The translations under genes and the position numbers were made by a program. Under the pieces are notes generated by a model. That model was not told where the DNA came from. It did not search any database and saw nothing but the letters and a program-made list of their open reading frames with translations. From Cudoniella acicularis (taxonomy: Eukaryota > Ascomycota > Leotiomycetes > Helotiales > Helotiaceae), in the NCBI GenBank assembly GCA_013054445.1, contig JAAMPI010001825.1, positions 1-10,161 of the forward strand: a DNA stretch of 10,161 nucleotides, given 5' to 3'. Below, one piece after another: positions 1 through 9,156 of this stretch. The stretch's first letter is position 1, and the number at the start of each line of letters is the position of its first letter.

Positions 1-405
1 AATGGTGATGTGGACTGAGAGAGATTGTAAGTTTAGGTAGGTTGGAGAAAGGCGATATTTAGGTTGAGAATAGAATAGAGTGAGATCCACGATTTCCGAA
101 GGCTCAGAGACCGTGTGTTGTATTGAAGTGCGGATGAGGCAAGCCAGTGATCTAAGTTCATCTACCCATCTATGTCGCAAATTCATGACATAGGAAAGGC
201 TCGCTCTCACCAGTTATACCGGTCTTTGCCCCATTCGAGCTGTAAGAAATTTTTTGATAATTATTTTATTTCAGTGATGTAAAACTTCATCATCGATTAA
301 ACAGAACAAGTGGTATCATACCGTCACTAATCTACCTTACGCTCCGTAGTCTCATCGCCCCATCTAAAATGCATACAACAACGCCAAGTCTGAACGCCCC
401 CGCCA
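1..405. other. 3' flank of the ABCG gene, no gene seen
   Basis: This is non-coding sequence downstream of the minus-strand transporter stop. No convincing ORF, tRNA or repeat is visible. A small perfect inverted repeat, CTATGTC at 170-176 and GACATAG at 187-193 with a 10-base loop, is the only structure I can point to. It is too short to call a terminator, and a fungal RNA polymerase II gene would not need one. Confidence 0.5.
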
Positions 406-3196
406 TTACCGTTGCTTAGCACGATTAACAAACCTCAACCCGAAAAACGCAACAAGCCTATATATCAGCCCAATCACCAACAACATCACCATATCATCCG
501 AATATTTCCCCAACGAATACCCCACCCCATTCGTCGCAATATCAATCTGATAAAGATACCTCAACGGCGCGATATTCTCGCTGAAATACCCCTCCGCCAA
601 CCATGTGCCGGGACTTGATCTCCAGAGCCACTGCATGTGCCACTTTCGCACCGTGCGGAGAGTGGGGGACATGCCGTTTAGAACGCCGACGATGAGGGAT
701 AACATAGTTGCGATGAGAGGACCATCTTCTCTTCGCGTTACCATTGAGACGCAGGATGCGAGGCCGTAAATGCACCAGAAGTAGAGGAGGTGGGCGGCGA
801 ATGCGTTTGTATATGAGATTCGAGGGGTGGAAAGTAACATGAACAAGGTGGTGAAGTGGAAACATGCCAATACCATTCGAGGAAGCGTGCTGAGGACTTT
901 GCCCATGTAGTAGGCAAAGCGATTGTGTCCTGCGGCTGCCTCTCTATAATACACGAGTTTCTCCTCGCCGAAGATCTTGACGCCTGGCGCGGAAGCCGTG
1001 AGACCGATGGATAAACCGACCAAGAGTGCCATTTGTGGGACGGAGGTGTAGTCGATGGAGGAGGAGAGAATGTCGTATGGCGGGTTGAAGATCCCTCTGA
1101 AATTCTCGCCGTGGTTGTTTAGCTCTGCGAGACCGATGAGGAAGCCGGCCAAGCCGCCTATGCCGAGCTCGAAGAAGAAGGATGATTTCATGCGGTATTG
1201 TTGGAGGAGGGCGCGGCGGAGGCAGAACCAAATTTGTCGGTACCAGGGAGCACCGCGCAATTTGAGTGCGCGAGAGAGTGATTTTGTTTCCGCTACAGAG
1301 ACGATGGAGCGCGTTTGTCGTCGTGGCCGGAGGTGGAAGGGTGTTTCAATTGCCAGTAGTCGATTAAACTCTGCACACTTGCGTCGCCTTTAGGCTTATA
1401 GTGTCTTCCTTCTCCGGCAATGATATCTCCCATGACATCTGCTGGGTTCGCATGATCTGGGAATGCAAAGCCAAGTCCTTCGAAGTGTGGCTGGATGCCG
1501 CGTTCTGGGCCCTGATAGATCATCCTTCCTGCACCGAGGAGCACAAGACTATCGAGGGATTCGAAGATTTCTTGACGAGGCTGGTGGATAATGGTCACGA
1601 TTGTCATGCCAAGTCGAGACAGCGCTTTGAGGGTAGACATGATGGAATTTGCCGCTGTGGCGTCCAGACCGGAGGTTGGTTCGTCGAGGAAGAGGGCCAT
1701 GGGGGCAGCTGCTAATTCCATGCCGATGCTTACACGCTTTCGCTGTCCACCAGAGATAACGGGAGCGGCTGTGCTTCCAACAAGTGAGTTCTTGACGTGC
1801 GAGAGTTGGAGACATGCCAAGAGAATATCAACATGCTCTTGAATTTCCGCGTCAGACCAGTTTGCTGGTAGACGAATTCTGGCAGAGTGAAGGATGTTTT
1901 CCCGTACTGTTAGTTCTGGGAGAACAATATCGTCCTGAGGAACGTAGCCGATAATCTTTTTATATCTGGAAATTTTTGTTAGCCCTGATCTCGGTCGCGG
2001 TTACGAAAGCCTACTTTTTGATGTCCCCTTTAACCCCATTGACCCTAGTGACGCCTCCGGTATTTGACTGCTTGCCCATGAGAACATTGACGAAAGTTGC
2101 TGTACCGCATTAGCACTGACCGGGCTCAATTTCGGAATAAAACATACATTTTCCAGCGCCAGAAGCTCCCATGACCCCCCATAGAGACCCCGCATTAATT
2201 AATCCGGTCACTTCCGAAAGGATCGGCCTGGGACTTTTCTTCGGGTGAAACTGCAAGTTCTGGTACTCAAAAGTCAGGCCGAATTTTGTCGCACCTAGGC
2301 ATTTCGATAGCGATTGCACAAATTTTTGAAGATCTGTCTTGTCTGCGCCATCGTCCTGCTTCATATGGTCCCCCACCACAAAATCCGCCTCCTGCTCACC
2401 GAGCGCCTCGAAGCCTGTTGGCCGTCGCCTGAAATCGACCCTGCTATTCATTGCAATGCTTTCTACGTCGGCAGTAAAAGGTTCCTGCTCATCTTCAAGT
2501 TCCTCATATTTCCTATTGTTTCGAAACCCAGGTCTCGCTTTTCTGTATGAAGTCATTGCCCTTTTCAAGGTCACCTTTTCTTGTGGATGTTTTCGCTTGT
2601 ACGCTTCTCGGATTTTGGCCAACAGTGTCGCAGTTATAATCATGATGTCCACGATGAGGAGAATGAAGATATAGAGATATGTAGTTTGCTGCCCAGATCC
2701 CGCGCGACAATTTGAGCCAAAGCTGCACGGTATAGGTTCCACGGAGCCCTTGGGGCAGAAGCTTCCTGCCGGGCATTGTAGCTTTCCTCCTTCATGTGGG
2801 CAATATGATCCCGCTGGACAGACGTATGGTTCGAGTGGTCCATTAGGAGGGCAAACTCCTCCTGATAACCTTACTTCTTGGCACGCGGGAAGGGGTGGAC
2901 AGTACGTTGGAAGCAGGGTGGCGTTATTGAATTCACCTGGAGCCGTTAGGAAATTCCAAAATGTCACCCTCTCGGCCCATCTACTCACAATAAAAGCCTG
3001 ACATACAACCCCAATCGTTCCATTGTTCTGCCGTCTGTATTACGACAGGTATTGCTCTGTCGTCTATAAAACATATTTGGTTTGTTGGGGGTGGATTGGA
3101 GAGAGCGGTTAAGTTTCCTAGGTTCGTCAAATCGGGCAAGATTGCAATCACGTCAGGAAGAGTTGCGTTGGTCAAGTTCAGGCCTTGGAACGCCAT
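406..3196 (-). CDS. ABCG-family half-transporter with cysteine-rich N-terminal domain, frameshifted
   Basis: Membrane ATPase moving an unknown, probably lipid-like, substrate. Exons read (minus) 3196-2989, 2936-2148, 2099-2015 and 1965-406. The three introns are 52, 48 and 49 bp, GT..AG, with CTAAC/CTAAT branch points at 2945-2949, 2109-2113 and 1978-1982. Order: N-glycosylation-type sites, a domain with about 12 cysteines and two CPAGS(Y/F)CP repeats, one TM helix (TTYLYIFILLIVDIMII), a basic linker, the nucleotide-binding domain, then ABC2 helices. Walker A GASGAGKST is completed across an intron. Also seen are Q-loop YVPQDD, signature ISGGQRKRVS, Walker B FLDEPTSGLD and H-loop IIHQPR. One ATPase plus one TM set means a half-size transporter of about 880 residues. 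The ATPase exon stops at TAG 1293-1295, while the TM part is open in another frame, so a base is missing near 1293-1340. The true start lies upstream of ATG 3196 and is unresolved. The overall fold resembles plant ABCG24/28. Confidence 0.88.
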
Positions 3197-3502
3197 AACT
3201 GCTTCCTCGATTATAATTGAAGGGTTGTGGAAAAACCAAGAGGAAGAACATTATGGAGAGCAGCGCAATCTATATGACCAAGCAGAATTGTACGTACTAT
3301 GCTAGTATGCCTCGCTATGCCAGGAATAAAATTCCGAGGGGTTGGATGCACGGCAGCGGCAGCGTTTGGAAAATTACTTGAAGCGTGCGAGAAGCTTACC
3401 ACACGATCCTTACGAGCTCGCGTGTGAGATGCGGGGGGTAAGCAAATTGTGCCTCGTTGCAGATTTCACCTTATTTGCTGCTGAAGGCCGGAAGAGGGGC
3501 AT
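3197..3502 (-). other. probable 5' coding part or leader of the ABCG gene, structure unresolved
   Basis: Upstream of ATG 3196 the same frame stays open for about 19 codons (reading WFFHNPSIIIEEAV) and then meets TAA. In a frame one base off, 3269-3231 reads IALLSIMFFLLVF, a good signal-peptide core. Removing one base from the A5 run at 3231-3235 (plus strand) would fuse the two. A possible first exon is ATG 3502-3500 to 3470 (MPLFRPSAANK) with donor GTGAAA at 3469 and acceptor TATAG ending at 3270, giving a 200 bp phase-0 intron. A secretory signal is expected, because the cysteine-rich domain must face the lumen or the outside. This model is inference; only the hydrophobic stretch and the open frame are seen directly. 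Confidence 0.35.
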
Positions 3503-3684
3503 GATGGAATTCGCGACATGGACAAGCAAATGACTAAAATGAGTGATCACCGTTCTGATGGTGGCTAATAATAAGAATGCTTGAAAGGAACTGGGGGTAA
3601 AGATGGGCTTGATGGCGACTCGTCCAGAAGACTCCGGGTCGTAAAAAAGCTCGGACCATTGTATCTTTTTTTTGATGCGGATTG

Positions 3685-3794
3685 TACTCTCCCCCCTAAA
3701 TAAAACGTAGCGTGACTAGGGTATTGTTTACNCCAGAACGTCCGTGCCAGCCTGGATACGTTACGTTTTATTTAGGGGGGGTGGGGGGAGAGTA
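3685..3794. mobile_element. MITE-like element with TA target duplication (Tc1/mariner or Stowaway type)
   Basis: A 106 bp element at 3687-3792 is flanked on both sides by TA (3685-3686 and 3793-3794). Its ends are inverted repeats. The left arm reads CTCTCCCCCC then TAAATAAAACGTAGCGTG. The right arm, reverse complemented, reads CTCTCCCCCC, an extra ACCCCCCC, then TAAATAAAACGTAACGTA. The arms thus match over about 28 bases with two substitutions and one 8-base indel in the G/C tract. The interior is too short to code. A TA duplication with CTC-rich ends is typical of Tc1/mariner-derived MITEs, including Stowaway. The only N of the window, 3732, lies in the loop, consistent with a hairpin that is hard to sequence. 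Confidence 0.72.
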
Positions 3795-4085
3795 GCGTAC
3801 CGGGGTTTCTTATCGTGGGATTCGTGGGTAAGGGAAAAAAAAGAAATCAATCCCATAATTATCACCATATCACGAAACTAAAAAAGGGCCAGAACAGAAA
3901 AGGAACCTTCGCTTCCATCCCATCCCATGGATTCTTTGTTGCTTCATCAGGGAAGGCATTTGCCGTCCATCAACTCAAGTGCTGCGAAGAATCACACTCC
4001 AAGCAGACGGGTCGTTAAATCAAGCTTTATCAGAGGCAAGCATAGAGTAAACGGCTTGCCAGAGATATCGTAACCTTTCATTCAC

Positions 4086-4113
4086 GGTCACTGAGCGAAC
4101 GAACGAAGTGACC
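4086..4113. repeat. short inverted repeat in the PTH11-like gene promoter
   Basis: GGTCACT at 4086-4092 is followed after 14 bases by its exact reverse complement AGTGACC at 4107-4113. The spacer holds a GAAC-rich run. It lies about 150 bases upstream of the start codon and could be a dimeric regulator site or chance. Confidence 0.3.
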
Positions 4114-4263
4114 CTGTCACGCCACATATGGGCCAGTTTCTACAGGCCGGTATCAAAGCCTGGCATTCTAAAAAAGCTTAACAACCTCCCGGTTCCCTTT
4201 TTCTCAGTACCAAGTTGCACATTACGGCTTTTGTATGAACATCTTCAAATTGTAATTGCAACA

Positions 4264-5772
4264 ATGGACACGACAACCGCAGCGGCCACGGGGCCGGTCC
4301 CAGATCGAGGAGTCAACTTAATGGTCTTGATGTGGATTCTGACAATTATCTCAAGCGGAACCATTATCTTAAGGTTCTTCTTCCGCGCCCGCAAAGCTAT
4401 TATCGGATGGGATGATTACTTCATGCTATTATCCATGGTTCGTCATTCCCCTCTCCTTCAAACCCCTCCGTCGTCTATCTTAGTAAACTAACTAGAACAA
4501 AAAAAAGATCTGCTTCTACGGCTGGACCATAGCCCTAACCCTCGTCTGCCTCAAAGGCGGAGAAAGACACATCCAAGATGTCGCCAAGCTCGGCCCCGAC
4601 ATCATCGCCCAAGTCCAACTGCTCAACTGGGCAAGTCAAGTCTTCGGCATCATGGGCGTTGGCGCTGGCAAAGTATCCGTCGCTGCTCTGTTGCTTGCTA
4701 TTATGAGGAACACGCATAAGACGTGGCAGAAGGCTTACCTGTGGACTTTTTGCATCGTGCTCGTTTGTGCTGTTAGTGTTACTTGCTCGATTCTTACGTT
4801 TGCGCAGTGCAGACCTGCTGCTGCTCTTTGGGATAGGTATATTGTCTTCTGCTCTTGATTTCGCCTCCATCTAAGCCAAGCTCGAAAACATTGTTCAAAA
4901 TCGGCTGGCTTTTGAATCATCTCTTAGGACACAAACTAACTTCTTCATAATAGCCGCATAAAAAGGAACCTGCCTAAAACCAAGCATTATGGCTGACTTC
5001 GGTACTTTCACTGGAGGTATATCCTTCAACCCTGTTCCTCCCTCCCCCTCTTATTTGCATCAAACACACTAACAACGCTCCCACAGCATACAACACCTTC
5101 GTCGACGCAAGTCTCGCCTTCATCCCTTCCACCATCTTCTGGTCCTTGCAAATGAACTTCCAAGAGAAATTCACCTTGTCGGTCGTATTTGCTCTTAACG
5201 TCCTGTTCGTCCCCCCATTTCCCATTTCCCTCTCCCCAAATCCCATCATTCATCCATCTATTCAAAATCTCAACTTCAACACTAATAAAAACCCCCCACA
5301 CAGAACCTCAATAATCTCCGCAATCAAAACCTCCTACCTGTCCCAACTAGCCAACCGCACCGACTTCACCTGGGCAACCTATGACATCTTCGCCTATGTC
5401 ACGGCGGAATTCTTCCTAATAACAGTCTGCGGCTCCCTCCCCACCTTGAAACCACTCCTCGACCTCTTCCTCACCTATTTATCCCCCTTCCTAACAAAAG
5501 TCACCTCCTCTGGATTCTCAAGAAACAGCTCATATACAAGACATACAGAAGATGAGAGGGGGACACAGTTGGAGTTGCGGAAGGATGTGAAGGAGAGTGA
5601 GGCAACGGTGTCGAATTCGAGACATGGTTCCAGCGGCAGGGAGGCACTGGATGATGAGGTGGGTTTGACGGGTGGTGAGAGGAGGGGGATCAGGGTTGAG
5701 AAGTCGTATAAGATTAGGGTTGATACTACGAGTGAGAGTAGTGATAGGGAATTGTCGGAGTTGGAATCTTGA
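4264..5772 (+). CDS. PTH11-like fungal rhodopsin-domain integral membrane protein, frameshifted
   Basis: Exons are 4264-4437, 4508-4836, 4954-5016, 5087-5204 and 5304-5772. The four introns (70, 117, 70 and 99 bp) each have CTAAC or CTAAT branch points, and two use the donor GTTCGT. ATG 4264 has a good context (CAACAATGG) and is the first in-frame ATG. The protein would be about 383 residues: a short N-terminus, about seven hydrophobic segments, then a long polar Ser/Glu/Arg-rich tail from about residue 270. Family marks are WDDYFMLL after the first helix, ALWD, FGTFTGAYNTFVD, ADLAFIPSTIFW-like ASLAFIPSTIFW, and CGSLPTLKPLLD. No CFEM domain precedes it, so it belongs to the non-CFEM PTH11-like group, plasma-membrane receptors or channels of mostly unknown ligand. 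Exon 3 enters the wrong frame unless one A of the A5 run at 4960-4964 is dropped, after which KGTCLKPSIMADFG joins correctly. Type of ligand is unknown. Confidence 0.85.
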
Positions 5773-6627
5773 TTGGGGTTGAGGATTGAGCGGACTCTTG
5801 TGTGTTGGCTCTGTGCTTTGCTGCTGGGTTGTGATGTTGTGTTATGAGATAGATGCATGATGCTTGCGATGATGTGTAAGATTGATTGATACGCCTCCTC
5901 CCCCGCCCCCTTTTCACACCAAACCGTCGCATACACGCATATACTTACCTATCTCTATAAATTCATCTTTCCCACCGAGATTAATAAAACCACCGAATCG
6001 CTGCATCACTGTCAACAATATCTCTCACCCTTTCTTCACCTTTCAAAGTTCAAACTGCTTCTACACATCGACCACCTACGCCAACCACAGGAGCTATATC
6101 TATCAATAAATATTTTTGATCCCTTCTAACTTCGAACTATTCTGAACAGTAATGTAGAGAGAAGTTTGACGGAAATTGAATTTCAGTTTAGTAACTAACC
6201 TATTATAGTCCTTTACAAACAAACTTCTACTAGTGAGAAATTATATTTAAAACGTGACCTTGGTTGGAAATGTGGTAAATTTACACTCATCACTTACGTC
6301 TTGAGTTTGAAGAAAGTTAGAAAAGACTGAAACAATAGACATCATCTCACCTCGTCACATTCAAATTTCAGAGTCAATCGATAATACTGAAATAAATTCA
6401 TCTTTCTATTATCACTTCTATGTGTCCCAAAAAAATTCCAGATAAGGAAAGCTAAAGTATCTAGAGAGGAGTTAATGCAGATTTCTGACTGGACCAGAAA
6501 AAAAGAAAAGGTAATTCTATGAGGGTAAAAAAAAAAGAGGGAACGTCTATTCTAAGGATGGAAGATTATTAAGACCAACAGCCAAAAATCAACCAGCCAC
6601 ACCCCCTTTTAATTTCCCTCCTTCCAA
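5773..6627. other. convergent 3' intergenic region, no gene seen
   Basis: This lies between the PTH11-like stop and the GH94 stop, so it holds both 3' ends. The stretch after 5960 is AT-rich with several A runs. An AATAAA at 6105-6110 could serve as a plus-strand polyadenylation signal, although it is over 300 bases from the stop. Pyrimidine-rich sequence at 5890-5912 gives a proline-rich chance ORF. I see no RNA gene or repeat. Confidence 0.5.
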
Positions 6628-8982
6628 TTACTGCGGCACCAACACAGCCAACTGATATGTCGTACCCGGAACGATATTTTTAAACCTCGCCTCGGGAAGC
6701 AACTTCCCCTCATACTTAACCTTCACCTCGCCAACATCACCACGACGGATGTCAACTTCGAATTTCGCTCCACGGAAAAGTCGTGTGACTTTGATACCCT
6801 TCCATGATGAAGGAAGCTGTGGTTCTATACGCAAACCCTCCGCATCACCCTTCAGTCCGCAAAGCCCCTCGATGAAACATCGGTAAACCCATGTTATGGT
6901 ACCGGTGTTGAACAGGCGACTGGAGCGCCCCGCTGTGCGAGGATACTCGTGGTAGGCGCCACGGTAGTAGTTGGGAATGTAAATGGGCAGCTGGCCGCGC
7001 TGTACGTAGTCCTCGTCAGATGGGCCGGGTAGCATTTGGCGGAGGAGGGCATAGGCCCGATCCGACTCGCCGATTGAGTATAAACTGTAGATGTAAAAGA
7101 TACCGGCGTGGTTGTAGACTGAGCCGTTCTCTGCTGAACCGGCATATTTCTGTGTCACGCGACCTACATCCTCACGCATTTTGCTGTAGGGAGGTGCGAA
7201 CATGGTGACACCGTATGGGGTATAGAGTTGCTTTTCGACTTGAAGTATCATCTTGGCTGTCTGCTTGGCACTAGCCGCTCCGCTCAAGATGGACCAGGTT
7301 TGTGGGTTTAGCCAGATACGGCCTTCTTTGTCGTCTTGGGTACCAAAGACCACATTATCGTCTGTGATGCCACGTGCAAACCAGCTTCCATCCCACAGGT
7401 GGGTATTAACAGCGGCGTTGGCTTCCCGTGCGCCAGTTCTGAAGCGTGCCGCTAGTTGTGCCTTTCCTTGCTGTTCGCAGACACCAGCCCAAAGGTTGCA
7501 GGCGTAAGCGGTAGCTACCGTAAGCCATCCAGAGACACCTTTACCCTTCCAGCCTACCATATTCATTGGGTCACACCAATCGCCCTGAGCGATATAACTT
7601 AGCCCACGCTCGTCACGGGTTTTGAGTAGCCACTCCATGGCGCGGCTGAAACCTTCAAAAACAGTATAGGTTTTGCCATCAGCGGTCGTGACCTTCTCTT
7701 GAAGCAGGCCATAGTCAGCCGTCTCAGCTAGATATGCGTCCAAAGTCACTGGCAGCCAAACGCAATGGTCAGTATGCGGAATCTGGTTGATATACTTCAG
7801 TTCTGCGCCCTTGGCCAGTAGTATTCCATCCGGCATGGCACCGCTGGTTTCCTGCTGCGAGAGTGCTAGAATAAATGCTTTGCGTGTTACTTCGGGTTTG
7901 ATGAAGGTCATGCCCATGTTGTCTTGGAGGTAATTGCGAGTCTGAGGATCGGTTGTCAAGCGGTTCACATCGCCATGGTAGTACACTTGACGAGGAAGCC
8001 AATTGTTCACGAAGTTATCGAGAGCTTTGTCAGGTGTGTCGATATGAAGACAGCCGCGGCCCTTTTCTATGTACGCCGCATAGTCTCTTGCGGATTTCGC
8101 AAAGCCTTCCTTGTTTAAATATTTTGTACGCATCGCCTTGATTTCAGCCTCATCATAAGCAGGGCCAAACAGAAAGCGGTATTCGACTGATTCACCCCCG
8201 CTCATTGGTACTCGATATTGTACAGCGGCTGTGGGAGTTTCGTAACGCGCATCTCCACCTCCTAGCTCCGGGTCCATCACAGCGGACGGGGCATGAAGAC
8301 CACCCTCACCCTCGAATGCTTGCTGCATGGTTTCCCACGAATGAGGCGGTTTCTCGCAAAGGAAGTAAGTCTTATCCTTAAAGTACTTGTTTTTGAAATA
8401 ATCTTCTGCCTTCTGGTACGGCGTGACACTGCTCGCCACAATACCCTCGAGGTCGACACTGTATTGGGCAGATTGATTCATCCATGACATGTTGCCGATT
8501 GGAAAGTACGGATAGACGCATATCTTACGTCGGCGATTCGACAAATTGGTTACCTTGATAGTCCACAGCTCTGCCACATCATGTGTAGGTAAGCTCAGGG
8601 TCATCTCCACGCGGATATTCAGGTGCTCCACGGTCCACTTGATATCGCTCTTGCCGACCGAGAAGTTGAACCGCTTTACCGGGGCCCGAACCGGTTCATA
8701 GGGTGCCGAGAACAGTTCGCCGGTTTCCGCGTCCTTGATGTAGACAAACCGGCCGGGGTGATGGGAGTAGTAGCTCTGCTCCGGCTGCATAAAGGTCTTG
8801 CCTTCGAGATTGGGCGCATGCGCATACTTGGCTGGCTCTGGCTGCATGAACTGAGCAATAGCATAACCACGACAGGTAACTTGGATCATCATCTTCTGAT
8901 TCCATAGAAATCCATCTGCCTTTGGCATGGCCGTTGCGTTGGTGAGTTCGTACCGCTCACCATCGTCGGTAGGTTGTAACAT
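6628..8982 (-). CDS. ndvB: GH94 glycoside phosphorylase, probably cellobionic acid phosphorylase
   Basis: Cytosolic enzyme that would use phosphate to split cellobionic acid into glucose-1-phosphate and gluconate. It is one uninterrupted ORF; from ATG 8982 it gives 784 residues, close to the Neurospora NdvB enzyme. An in-frame ATG at 9048 adds 22 residues but has a poor context (TTTGATGC) and reads through a 9-base tandem repeat, so 8982 (CAACCATGT) is preferred. Architecture is that of GH94: an N-terminal beta-sandwich (to about residue 270), a linker, an alpha/alpha barrel carrying GDWCDPMN at 467-474 in place of the common GDWNDxMN, whose Asp pair includes the expected catalytic acid, and a C-terminal beta domain with [29 protein letters not shown] sequence. 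No signal peptide is visible. It has no introns although the PTH11-like and ABCG genes have several, which fits a bacterial origin. Assignment to cellobionate rather than cellobiose or another disaccharide is inference from the family's fungal members. Confidence 0.85.
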   Translation of the reverse strand: MLQPTDDGERYELTNATAMPKADGFLWNQKMMIQVTCRGYAIAQFMQPEPAKYAHAPNLEGKTFMQPEQSYYSHHPGRFVYIKDAETGELFSAPYEPVRAPVKRFNFSVGKSDIKWTVEHLNIRVEMTLSLPTHDVAELWTIKVTNLSNRRRKICVYPYFPIGNMSWMNQSAQYSVDLEGIVASSVTPYQKAEDYFKNKYFKDKTYFLCEKPPHSWETMQQAFEGEGGLHAPSAVMDPELGGGDARYETPTAAVQYRVPMSGGESVEYRFLFGPAYDEAEIKAMRTKYLNKEGFAKSARDYAAYIEKGRGCLHIDTPDKALDNFVNNWLPRQVYYHGDVNRLTTDPQTRNYLQDNMGMTFIKPEVTRKAFILALSQQETSGAMPDGILLAKGAELKYINQIPHTDHCVWLPVTLDAYLAETADYGLLQEKVTTADGKTYTVFEGFSRAMEWLLKTRDERGLSYIAQGDWCDPMNMVGWKGKGVSGWLTVATAYACNLWAGVCEQQGKAQLAARFRTGAREANAAVNTHLWDGSWFARGITDDNVVFGTQDDKEGRIWLNPQTWSILSGAASAKQTAKMILQVEKQLYTPYGVTMFAPPYSKMREDVGRVTQKYAGSAENGSVYNHAGIFYIYSLYSIGESDRAYALLRQMLPGPSDEDYVQRGQLPIYIPNYYRGAYHEYPRTAGRSSRLFNTGTITWVYRCFIEGLCGLKGDAEGLRIEPQLPSSWKGIKVTRLFRGAKFEVDIRRGDVGEVKVKYEGKLLPEARFKNIVPGTTYQLAVLVPQ

Positions 8983-8986
8983 GGTT

Positions 8987-9053
8987 GAGTGTGAGTGTGA
9001 GTATGGACTTGGCAATTGGCTCAACTGGCTCAACTGGATCAATTGCATCAAAT
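8987..9053. repeat. 9-base tandem repeat and GAGTGT microsatellite at the GH94 5' end
   Basis: At 9018-9053 four degenerate copies of a 9-base unit follow each other: GGCTCAACT, GGCTCAACT, GGATCAATT, GCATCAAAT. Between it and ATG 8982 lies a GAGTGT-type run at about 8987-9002. If ATG 9048 is used, the 9-mers encode a Leu-Ser-Gln repeat ([11 protein letters not shown]); otherwise they sit in the 5' leader. Confidence 0.6.
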
Positions 9054-9104
9054 GGATTTGTGGTTGATCTTCGGACTGTCGTCCAGCGGGCGTTTGGTCG
9101 GTGA

Positions 9105-9111
9105 TTTTATA
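9105..9111 (-). promoter_or_regulatory. candidate TATA box for the GH94 gene
   Basis: The minus strand reads TATAAAA here, 57 bases upstream of ATG 9048 and 123 upstream of ATG 8982. Initiation 30-40 bases downstream would place both start codons in the transcript. It is a single motif match without other support. Confidence 0.4.
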
Positions 9112-9156
9112 GGAGGATATTCTCAGCGGTCAGGAGCTCCAATCTATTTATGCATT

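Larger units (their letters stand above)
3503..4263. promoter_or_regulatory. divergent intergenic region between the ABCG and PTH11-like genes
   Basis: The two genes are transcribed away from each other, so this stretch should hold both promoters. Visible content is a T9 run at 3665-3673, a MITE-like element at 3687-3792, A-rich sequence at 3834-3845, and a short inverted repeat at 4086-4113. No clear TATA box could be assigned to either gene. Open frames here, such as 3815-4018, show no recognisable protein and are probably chance. Confidence 0.45.

Noticed and set aside
170..193. CTATGTC/GACATAG hairpin as a terminator
   Set aside because: The stem is seven bases, has no U tract, and such terminators are not used by fungal protein genes.
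412..865. Overlapping ORFs on either strand across the ABCG membrane domain
   Set aside because: They are shadows of the membrane-domain exon, whose frame carries the clear ABC2 features.
1293..1298. GTAG at the ABCG break as an intron
   Set aside because: Only four bases long, and the only other nearby donor gives an intron of about ten bases; the 86-base alternative would delete the conserved SLIDYWQ segment.
4108..4263. N-terminal extension of the PTH11-like protein
   Set aside because: The upstream in-frame stretch begins with GTG, has no ATG and does not look like the family; ATG 4264 has a strong context.
5882..6109. Plus-strand proline-rich ORF
   Set aside because: Its proline run comes from a C-rich tract and the rest is low-complexity; no family resemblance.
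406..9051. A functional cluster linking the ABCG transporter, PTH11-like protein and GH94 enzyme
   Set aside because: Orientations differ, the intergenic gaps are large, and no shared promoter motif or pathway logic was found.
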